A stretch of 7,401 nt of DNA from Firmicutes bacterium UBA6648 (GTDB taxonomy: Bacteria > Bacillota > Clostridia > Peptostreptococcales > Anaerovoracaceae): NCBI GenBank assembly GCA_002455605.1, contig DKLE01000295.1:19750-27150 (forward strand), in the 5' to 3' direction. Below the pieces are notes generated by a model, which was not told the origin of the DNA, ran no database searches, and worked only from the letters and a program-made list of their open reading frames with translations. This document shows, in pieces, positions 1 through 4,896 of this stretch. Position 1 is the first letter of the stretch, and every line of letters begins with the position of its first letter. The translations under genes and the position numbers were made by a program.

Positions 1-53
1 TTAATGGGATTTTGGGGTTTTTATGATAGAAATAAATTGGGAAGAAAAGGTTG

Positions 54-85
54 TTGACATTACCCTATAGGGGAGGGTCTAGAAT
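54..85 (+). promoter_or_regulatory. MerR-type promoter with operator dyad in a 20-bp spacer
   Basis: A consensus -35 TTGACA (54-59) and a near-consensus -10 TAGAAT (80-85) are separated by 20 bp, too long for unaided sigma-70 recognition. Centred in that spacer is a dyad with arms ACCCT (62-66) and AGGGT (74-78), overlapping a perfect 10-bp palindrome CCCTATAGGG (63-72). An over-long 19-20 bp spacer with a centred dyad is the hallmark of promoters activated by MerR-family regulators, which twist the DNA to realign the two elements. It lies about 50 bp upstream of the transporter start and no other promoter is visible there. No intact MerR gene is present in the window, so the regulator and its inducer are unknown. 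Confidence 0.7.
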
Positions 86-135
86 TTCTTTTGTTAAAAA
101 AAGCTTTTAGAAAAGATATGAAGGGAGATTTAACT

Positions 136-1236
136 ATGAGGGAAGTTTTTGAATCAGGAGAGGGAGCGGTCAGTCTGAACCTCTTGCAGTCAAAAAACCA
201 GTTATCATCAAATTTTTTTAAGAGAGGAATTATTATAGGATTACTTTCTGGATTATGTTATGGTTTTTATTCTTCGTTTTTGACCTTGGGTATGTCTACA
301 GGTATATGGTCTGAATGGTATGGTGCAAATTCAGCTTTGTCTGCATTTGTGATTACATATATGCTAGGAGCCTTGGGAAGTGCCATAAATGATACCTTCA
401 GTGCGGTATGGGCTATAGTAATTGCTGCATGTAAAGGCAAACTGGGTGATTTTTTCAGAACAATTAAAACAAAGCCGGGAATGATCATTGCAGCAGCAGC
501 TCTTGCAGGCGGGCCTATTGCAGGTACTGCTTATGTAATTTCTATTCAGCTTGCGGGGTCAATTGTAATTCCCATTACGGCACTATGTCCGGCAGTAGCT
601 GCTATTTTAAGCAGAATTTTGTATAAGCAAAAACTCACTCCCCGTACTATACTTGGTATTGCAATTTGCTTTATGGCAAGTTTTATGATTGCAAGTACAG
701 GCTTCGGAGGAGAAGCGCCTAAGGGATTAGTACTGGGCATGATTGTAGCATTCTTTGCCGCATTAGGCTGGGGAATTGAAGGCTGTATCGCAGGCTATGC
801 TACTTGTATGGTGGACTATGAAATCGGTATTACTATCAGACAGATTACTTCCGGTTTCACTAATTTAGTTATTTTAGTTCCGCTTTTCGGTATTCTTTCG
901 GGAGATGGACTTGGCTTGTCCGCTCATCTGATTTCAGCAGCGGTAGCCGATAAGCCTGCAATGATGTGGTTTGTTGTCAGCGGATTCTGTGCGGTATACT
1001 CTTTCAATTTATGGTATAAAGGAAATAGCATGTGCGGCACAGCTCTTGGTATGGCTTGTAATGCTACTTATTCTTTCTTTACGCCTTTATGTTCATGGAT
1101 TATCCTTGGACTGATCATGGGTCAGGAAGGATGGGATATTCCTCTAATTGCCTGGATGGCTGCCGTAGTAATGTCAGTAGGAATTTTTGTTATGGCTGTG
1201 AACCCATTAACATTTTTCAAGAAGAAGGAGGCCTAA
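136..1236 (+). CDS. EamA/DMT-superfamily membrane transporter
   Basis: A polytopic inner-membrane protein of 366 residues with about ten hydrophobic segments from residue 30 to 360, a basic C-terminal tail (FFKKKEA) and two EamA-like halves. The first half ends near residues 146-190, where a small-residue helix (ALCPAVAAILSRIL) is followed by KLTPRTILGIAICFM, the usual DMT half-end pattern; the family's common Glu in the loop before it (GE-LT) is replaced by KQ-KLT. The second half ends near residues 297-355. The protein is longer than the usual 300 residues. The ATG at 136 is chosen because AAGGGAG (121-127) sits 8 nt before it; the TTG at 91 and ATG at 118 lack such a site. Substrate cannot be told from sequence; DMT members export amino acids, metabolites, sugars or drugs. 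It is first in an operon with the gene 3 nt downstream, under a MerR-type promoter, which suggests inducible export or uptake. Confidence 0.8.
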   Translation: MREVFESGEGAVSLNLLQSKNQLSSNFFKRGIIIGLLSGLCYGFYSSFLTLGMSTGIWSEWYGANSALSAFVITYMLGALGSAINDTFSAVWAIVIAACKGKLGDFFRTIKTKPGMIIAAAALAGGPIAGTAYVISIQLAGSIVIPITALCPAVAAILSRILYKQKLTPRTILGIAICFMASFMIASTGFGGEAPKGLVLGMIVAFFAALGWGIEGCIAGYATCMVDYEIGITIRQITSGFTNLVILVPLFGILSGDGLGLSAHLISAAVADKPAMMWFVVSGFCAVYSFNLWYKGNSMCGTALGMACNATYSFFTPLCSWIILGLIMGQEGWDIPLIAWMAAVVMSVGIFVMAVNPLTFFKKKEA

Positions 1237-1239
1237 TCA

Positions 1240-1503
1240 ATGAAACCGTTAAATTATGCTATTTTAAAATATTTTACAACTGTTAAAGAGGCTTGCGCCG
1301 ATGATGTTATAGAAGCTTTAGAGGATCAGTACGGTAAGTTTAAAGCATTGAGAAAGCCGTCTGTAATAGAAGCCATTATGACAGCAGAAGCCAATGGGCT
1401 TTTAGAAGAAACAAGATTCAATTTAGATAAACAAGGTGAATTGAGAGTTTATTATCACGCACACAAAGAAGGTGCGGACACAATAAATGCTTATATTAAA
1501 TAA
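1240..1503 (+). CDS. Small winged-helix-like protein of unknown function
   Basis: An 87-residue soluble protein starting at ATG 1240, with AAGGAGG (1225-1231) 8 nt upstream inside the end of the transporter gene. Only 3 nt separate the two genes, so they are surely co-transcribed and probably act together. I do not recognise a named family. The predicted layout is helix (NYAILKYFTT), helix (ADDVIEALEDQYG), helix (KPSVIEAIMTAEANGLL), then a two-strand stretch with a turn (ETRFNLDKQGELRVYYHAH) and a last helix. This order, with a 'recognition helix ... GLLEE' leading into a beta hairpin, resembles winged-helix DNA-binding proteins of PadR type. It might therefore regulate the operon, or be a small partner of the transporter. 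No membrane segment or signal peptide is seen. The fold is inferred by eye. Confidence 0.7.
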   Translation: MKPLNYAILKYFTTVKEACADDVIEALEDQYGKFKALRKPSVIEAIMTAEANGLLEETRFNLDKQGELRVYYHAHKEGADTINAYIK

Positions 1504-1540
1504 ATATACATGTAACCTCTTAAATTAATAATAAAAAATG

Positions 1541-1610
1541 GAACGGTCTCAAAATAAATTCGGTCTTTGATAGGAATTTGTTTTGAGGCCGTTCTCTTTG
1601 TTTCTTTTTA
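1541..1610. terminator. Bidirectional intrinsic terminator
   Basis: A 21-bp stem pairs 1541-1561 with 1574-1594; the only two departures from Watson-Crick pairing are G-T wobbles, and the loop is 12 nt. On the plus strand it is followed by a T-rich stretch (1595-1609) that overlaps the last codon of the convergent gene. On the minus strand it is followed by a clean T6 run (complement of 1534-1539). It therefore ends both the transporter operon and the HD-GYP gene, which converge here. Confidence 0.85.
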
Positions 1611-2267
1611 AACAGCGGAATATAAATCAGAAGCTGAATGATTGGTGTATCTATCTGATAATTGTTTTTGATTATCGAGAAATAATTCTACCAATAGCGG
1701 ATCGAATTGGGTACCGGCATTTGCTTCCAATTCACGGCATGCATGAAAATGTGTATTGGCTTTTCTATAACTCCTCGTATTAGTCATGGCATCATAAGCG
1801 TCGCATATAGAGGTTATTCTGGCTATGAGGGGAATGGCTTCAGAAGCTAGTTGATAGGGATAACCCTTGCCATTCCACCATTCGTGGTGGTATACTGCGG
1901 AGTTAAAAGCTAATTTAATAAAAGGATCAGACATTGTGATAGAATCACCAAAACCTTGACTGAAAAAGATTTGTGCAAATTCGGGGTGCTTATATACTTG
2001 AACCGCTTCCTTTTCTGTCAGTTTATCCGATTTAGTCAGGATTTTTCTGGGAACCCAGACCTTGCCAATATCATGATAGGAAGCAGCTTTGCCGTAAAGG
2101 GTATATTCGTTTCGAATACAATCTTTTTGACAAAAATCGGATTGCATCAATAGACCTGTCAGTGTATCCACAAGCATCCCCACACGCTGCATATGAGCGG
2201 TTATTTCTTTTGGTAAGGATTCAATAATCTTATCTATTTTAGTATTCGTGCTAATGTTGATATCCAC
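1608..2267 (-). CDS. Stand-alone HD-GYP domain protein, probable cyclic-di-GMP phosphodiesterase
   Basis: A 219-residue cytoplasmic protein that is almost entirely an HD-GYP domain. The metal and signature residues are all present: H25 (AHMQRVG), H65-D66 with K69 (YHDIGK), H94 (KHPEF), H127-H128 (YHHEWWNGKGYP, containing the GYP triad at 135-137), and D156 (CDAYDAMT), followed by the usual FDP near 188-190. The family hydrolyses cyclic di-GMP to pGpG and GMP, and an intact HD plus GYP set predicts activity. There is no receiver, PAS, GAF or membrane segment; only about 20 residues precede the domain, so control is probably at the level of expression or partners. The start is a GTG at 2267 with AGGAGG (complement of 2273-2278) 5 nt upstream. 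No convincing promoter of its own is visible in 2268-2399. It could be read through from the recombinase gene, or from an inverted promoter (see findings). Confidence 0.88.
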   Translation of the reverse strand: MDINISTNTKIDKIIESLPKEITAHMQRVGMLVDTLTGLLMQSDFCQKDCIRNEYTLYGKAASYHDIGKVWVPRKILTKSDKLTEKEAVQVYKHPEFAQIFFSQGFGDSITMSDPFIKLAFNSAVYHHEWWNGKGYPYQLASEAIPLIARITSICDAYDAMTNTRSYRKANTHFHACRELEANAGTQFDPLLVELFLDNQKQLSDRYTNHSASDLYSAV

Positions 2268-2295
2268 TTTTTCCTCCTATATAATGCGTTTCCGT

Positions 2296-2329
2296 AAATA
2301 ATATTAATTTTTTCACATTAATATTATTT
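2296..2329. repeat. Perfect 13-bp AT-only inverted repeat in the HD-GYP leader
   Basis: AAATAATATTAAT (2296-2308) and ATTAATATTATTT (2317-2329) are perfect inverted copies around an 8-nt loop. It lies about 30 nt upstream of the HD-GYP start codon. On the minus strand the stem is followed by ACGG rather than a T-run, so it is not an intrinsic terminator. A protein-binding operator or a leader hairpin is more likely. The rest of 2268-2399 holds only a weak imperfect dyad around two CATG words (2340-2344 and 2370-2374). Confidence 0.5.
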
Positions 2330-2399
2330 GTGTGGCTATCCATGGGAATAATAAAATTAACATGGGGTATCCTATAAATGAAATTCTGTATTTTGATAT

Positions 2400-2421
2400 C
2401 GCAGTTTATTTAGAACTGCGG
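2400..2421 (+). repeat. Left recombination-site candidate (palindromic 22-bp repeat)
   Basis: Arms CGCAGTT (2400-2406) and AACTGCG (2414-2420) are perfect inverted copies around the 7-bp asymmetric spacer TATTTAG, with a further G at 2421. This matches the general plan of a tyrosine-recombinase core site: two inverted recombinase-binding arms around a 6-8 bp crossover region. The site lies just past the 3' end of the recombinase gene. A nearly identical copy in the opposite orientation lies at 3798-3820. A third half-site AACTGCG follows at 2426-2432. Confidence 0.7.
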
Positions 2422-2455
2422 CATTAACTGCGTCAATCGGCTTACCTGCTTCAAT

Positions 2456-3613
2456 CTAAATATTAGTGACGGAATATTTGACGGCAAATGGCCTGGAGTT
2501 CATTTGAGTCATATGCAGTACGTTGAGCTTATCAATAGCTATTTTCTTTTGCTCCATGAGAGAATGTGCATAAATATTTAGAGTGATGGACACGCTTGAA
2601 TGTCCTAGTATTTCACTGAGAGTTTTGATATCAACCCCGCACTCCAGTGCGCGTGTAGCAAAGGTATGGCGAATGGCATGAAACTTTCGATCCTTTACAC
2701 CGGCACTGGTTAAAATTTTTTTGAAAAGCTTTTGGCAGGCCCGGGGTTCCATAGGGGTATTGGAGCCGGAGAGAATATAACGGTTTTCACAGAAGTTTTT
2801 TTTAAAAGGAACAAGTAATTCAATTAAAAAAATAGGCAAAGGAATTTTCCTTATAGAGCTTTGTGTTTTAGGCATACTCACAAGTAATGCTGTTTTTAAG
2901 CCGTTTTGGTGAAAGGCTTTGGTACGGGAAACAGTTCGCACAATATTCATGGTTCCTGCTTCTAAATCCAGATCCGACCATTTTAATCCGCACAATTCCC
3001 CAAGTCGTATGCCTGTATAAAAGCATAAAAGTATACCTAAGGACCGCTTATCTTGAAAATGAAGTATAGTGCTTTCGACTAATCGTTGCTCATTAACAGA
3101 AAAAATGGATATGCAGGGATTCTCATATTTAGGGATTCTGACCAATTCAATAAGCTCAGAATAATTAGCCGCACTTTTCATAATTCCTCTGAGGGAGGTC
3201 TTAAAGATAGTCAATATTTTCCGTTTATAGGCAGGGGAGATAGTGTCATTGCGGCAAACTGTTTCAACAAACTGCTTTACCTGTAATTCTGTAATTTGAT
3301 CGTGATTTGAGTTCTTGAAAAAGGGAATTACATATTTGTGTATACAAAAATAATAGTTTTCATAAGTGGAAGGCTTAACATATTCAAAAGAATAGTTGTT
3401 TAACCATTGTTCGAACTGTACCGAGGCCTTCTCCAAGCAAGTAGCTTTTTTCCCTATCTGAGATTTCAGATACTCCTGTAAATTTTTCTTCTTCTCTTTG
3501 ATTTCTCTATAAGTTTTTCCATAGATATAACGATATTTTCCATCTGGTTTTAATATTCGTCCTTCCCAGCGTCCATCCTTGCGTTTATAAATATTTTCAC
3601 CCTTTCGAGGCAT
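2456..3613 (-). CDS. Tyrosine recombinase (phage/ICE-type integrase)
   Basis: A 385-residue site-specific recombinase of full length for the family. Residues 1-45 (MPRKGENIYKRKDGRWEGR...) form the AP2-like arm-binding domain typical of integrases related to Tn916 Int. About 60-165 is the helical core-binding (SAM-like) domain and 175-370 the catalytic domain. The active-site set is complete: R203 (TGIRLGEL), K249 (PKTQSS), H312 and R315 (HAIRHTF), H338 (LGHSS) and the nucleophile Y348 (NIYAH). The ATG at 3613 is preferred because AAGGAG (complement of 3622-3627) lies 8 nt upstream; the in-frame GTG at 3622-3620 overlaps that site. No excisionase, relaxase, phage or cargo gene accompanies it, so it is a solitary recombinase. 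It sits between inverted palindromic sites, which suggests that it acts on them as an invertase rather than integrating a larger element. Confidence 0.93.
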   Translation of the reverse strand: MPRKGENIYKRKDGRWEGRILKPDGKYRYIYGKTYREIKEKKKNLQEYLKSQIGKKATCLEKASVQFEQWLNNYSFEYVKPSTYENYYFCIHKYVIPFFKNSNHDQITELQVKQFVETVCRNDTISPAYKRKILTIFKTSLRGIMKSAANYSELIELVRIPKYENPCISIFSVNEQRLVESTILHFQDKRSLGILLCFYTGIRLGELCGLKWSDLDLEAGTMNIVRTVSRTKAFHQNGLKTALLVSMPKTQSSIRKIPLPIFLIELLVPFKKNFCENRYILSGSNTPMEPRACQKLFKKILTSAGVKDRKFHAIRHTFATRALECGVDIKTLSEILGHSSVSITLNIYAHSLMEQKKIAIDKLNVLHMTQMNSRPFAVKYSVTNI

Positions 3614-3735
3614 GTTGATCACTCCTTTTAAATTGACATTGATTTTGACGGCGAATAATTTAATAAGTATACTAAATATTCATTTTTTCCCTATAAGTTA
3701 TATTGTTGATGGATTGTAGCTCTAAAGTTTTTTGC

Positions 3736-3764
3736 TTGAAACTGCGATTAAACTGTATTATAAT
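3736..3764 (+). promoter_or_regulatory. Strong sigma-70-type promoter pointing out of the recombinase segment
   Basis: -35 TTGAAA (3736-3741), a 17-bp spacer and a consensus -10 TATAAT (3759-3764). Transcription would start near 3771 and cross the right-hand site (3798-3820). It is divergent from the recombinase gene and no gene follows before the terminator at 3862-3909. AACTGCG, the recombinase-arm word, occurs at 3740-3746 overlapping the -35, so recombinase binding could repress it. Confidence 0.7.
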
Positions 3765-3770
3765 CGAAAT

Positions 3771-3906
3771 AAGTCGAAATATTTGACGAAAATGCGACCG
3801 CAGTCCTAAATAAACTGCGGTTTGTTATATATAGAAGAGCGTGAGTCGGATGGAATTAATGAAAGTAGACAAGGGATTGATATAACACCCTTGTCTACTT
3901 TTTATT
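3771..3906 (+). ncRNA. Candidate short transcript of about 135 nt
   Basis: The limits are inferred from the promoter at 3736-3764 and the terminator at 3862-3909. The RNA would fold the right-hand palindrome (ACCGCAGT at 3797-3804 with ACTGCGGT at 3814-3821) into one hairpin and end in the 14-bp terminator stem. There is no open reading frame of note inside it, and I recognise no known riboswitch or sRNA family. It may be a dead-end transcript rather than a functional RNA. Confidence 0.3.
3798..3820 (-). repeat. Right recombination-site candidate (inverted copy of the left site)
   Basis: Read on the minus strand this is C followed by CGCAGTT, the spacer TATTTAG, then GACTGCGG. It matches the 22-bp site at 2400-2421 at 21 of 22 positions; the one change is A to G in the right arm. 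The spacer has the opposite orientation to the left site, so strand exchange between the two would invert the 1.4 kb between them. It is followed on the outside by TTTGTTATATATAG, which bears no resemblance to the outer flank of the left site. Confidence 0.7.
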
Positions 3907-3909
3907 TTC
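3862..3909 (+). terminator. Strong intrinsic terminator just outside the right-hand site
   Basis: A perfect 14-bp stem (AAAGTAGACAAGGG at 3862-3875 with its complement at 3888-3901), a 12-nt loop, and a T-rich tail (TTTTTATTTT) ending at 3908. In the present orientation it stops the outward promoter at 3736-3764. If the segment were inverted it would instead lie downstream of the recombinase gene. Confidence 0.88.
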
Positions 3910-3921
3910 AAGGAGGATGCT

Positions 3922-4011
3922 ATGTTGAAAAAATCGTGTCAGATCACATTTCATGTCTCTCAGACCACATTTGACGCAAAAGGGGTTGAAATTTTTGTGT
4001 GTATCGTATAA
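3922..4011 (+). CDS. Possible 29-codon peptide or remnant
   Basis: ATG 3922 follows a perfect AGGAGG (3911-3916) by 5 nt, directly after the terminator, and reads 29 codons to TAA at 4009-4011 (MLKKSCQITFHV...). No family is recognised. Because the reading frame runs across the CAGA-CACATTT direct repeats described separately, it may be only the start of a gene interrupted by an insertion, with the ribosome binding site left behind. Confidence 0.2.
   Translation: MLKKSCQITFHVSQTTFDAKGVEIFVCIV
3937..3977. repeat. Tandem CAGAYCACATTT repeats, possible insertion-sequence end
   Basis: CAGATCACATTT (3940-3951) and CAGACCACATTT (3961-3972) are direct repeats spaced 21 bp apart, preceded by TGT. 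Short repeats of this kind near a TGT end recall the multiple terminal repeats of IS21-family elements. No transposase gene and no second end were found, so at most this is a relic; the family suggestion comes from memory of the end pattern and is tentative. Confidence 0.3.
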
Positions 4012-4059
4012 AACTTATATTAAAAGAGACGAAAAATTTGTGCGGAAACATGATTTGCT

Positions 4060-4089
4060 TTGAAAGAAATTTTACAGCTGATATATAAT
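4060..4089 (+). promoter_or_regulatory. Promoter upstream of the decayed protease gene
   Basis: -35 TTGAAA (4060-4065), 18-bp spacer and consensus -10 TATAAT (4084-4089). A purine-rich run with AAGGAGG follows near 4195-4202 without a usable start codon nearby. This looks like the surviving control region of the S8-like pseudogene. The stretch 4090-4290 otherwise holds nothing recognisable. Confidence 0.5.
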
Positions 4090-4289
4090 CGATTTTATAG
4101 TCTATTTGCATGAACGGAACGGAAAAATTATTACTCTATAAAAATATCAACACTGAGAAAATAAAACAAGTGGTGTGAAGTGAAAAATAAAAGAGGAAGG
4201 AGGAACGCAGGATAAGAATCATACATGAAGTACACGGTTGTTTTAAATAAATAGAAGAGAGGAAGTGTATGAGAAAAGAGGATAGGTCT

Positions 4290-4794
4290 AGTTAATTTGC
4301 AGATAGCAGTATTCGTTACATGTTGTTTTAGGAACGGGGAAAAGATTGCAGCAATGACGGAAGACACAGGACAACAGGCAAATTGAAAGATGACACTGCC
4401 TAGAACATGGGATATATCAGAGCCATTACCAAATTATCTTATGGAAGCTTTAGACAAGCAAATGTAGAAGTAAAAAATATGGAAGATAACAACGAGGAGC
4501 AGCAAAACAAGATGCAAATGTAATTAATATGTCTTTAGTTGGCAGATATTTAAAATTGCAGTTGGAGCGGTTGATAATAGAAGATAAAGAACAGATTTTG
4601 CAAAGGATGGAAAAGGATTAGCTGTTATGGCACCGGGAAGAGATAATACCTATTTAAATAATAAGTACAACCTTGAGCCGGTACTTCTCGTAGATGTATA
4701 TAAAGCACTGCAGAAAATGACAGGATTACCAGTGAATCGTATAGAAGATTTAGGCAAAGAAAATGCGGCTAAACGAATGATAACCAGGTTCTGA
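4290..4794 (+). pseudogene. Degenerate subtilisin-like (S8) serine protease
   Basis: No frame is open, but pieces of a subtilase occur in the right order across three frames. QIAVFVT near 4300 recalls the strand before the catalytic Asp. HG at 4406-4411, continuing after a frame change as YIRAIT, recalls HGTHVAG. AAKQDANVINMSL (about 4502-4537) matches the conserved 'AAK-ADVINMSLG' segment. IAVGAVDNR (4555-4581), then an in-frame TAA at 4585, then RTDFAKDGKGLAVMAPG (ending 4638), match 'IAVGAVD ... FS-G--L-V-APG'. The spacing between NMSL and IAVGAVD is far shorter than normal, so an internal deletion is likely. The catalytic GTSMAxPH segment is absent. A 51-codon open tail runs to TGA 4792-4794. 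The first half is inferred more weakly than the second. An intact secreted protease gene follows 100 bp downstream. Confidence 0.65.
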
Positions 4795-4896
4795 TTTTTC
4801 AGGATCGCAAAGACGGGAGCTTTTATCTATTAGGTAATTTTGATAGAAGCTGCCAATAATTTTTAAAGTCAACAATAGACTAAAGGAGGAGTTTTT

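Larger units (their letters stand above)
2400..3820. mobile_element. Candidate invertible segment carrying its own tyrosine recombinase
   Basis: A 1421-bp segment holds one gene, a complete tyrosine recombinase, and is bounded by two inverted copies of a 22-bp site that agree at 21 of 22 positions, including the asymmetric spacer. Similarity stops abruptly at the outer edge of both sites; the inner flanks share CGTCAA at the same 9-nt offset. Simple integration would leave direct attachment repeats, whereas inverted sites predict inversion. The segment contains an outward-facing promoter at its right end. An alternative is that the sites are terminal inverted repeats of a minimal mobile element, or regulatory palindromes bound by the recombinase. 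Confidence 0.5.

Noticed and set aside
1..60. Divergent minus-strand start of a merR gene opposite the MerR-type promoter
   Set aside because: The only frame opening with ATG closes after 19 codons and has no ribosome binding site.
1089..1286. Plus-strand open frame overlapping the transporter's end
   Set aside because: It is out of frame with two genes that have clear ribosome binding sites and family features.
1541..1594. The 21-bp inverted repeat as an insertion-sequence end or CRISPR-like repeat
   Set aside because: It occurs once, between convergent genes, with T-rich tails on both strands, which is fully explained by a bidirectional terminator.
2400..3820. Reading the two 22-bp copies as attL/attR of an integrated element
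   Set aside because: Integration leaves direct repeats, while the spacers here are in opposite orientation, and the segment carries no cargo beyond the recombinase.
3771..3909. Riboswitch (for example a cyclic-di-GMP aptamer) ahead of the 3862-3909 terminator
   Set aside because: No aptamer consensus is recognisable in the 90-nt leader, and no gene follows that would be regulated.
4131..4367. Minus-strand open frame of 78 codons
   Set aside because: Composition is low in complexity, there is no ribosome binding site or family resemblance, and it overlaps the decayed S8 gene and its leader.
4620..4795. MTGLPVNRIEDL read as a Clp/Hsp100 ATPase linker (WTGIPV motif)
   Set aside because: The motif likeness is local. 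The upstream pieces NVINMSL, IAVGAVD and AVMAPG fit a subtilase in the right order, and no Walker motifs appear in any frame.
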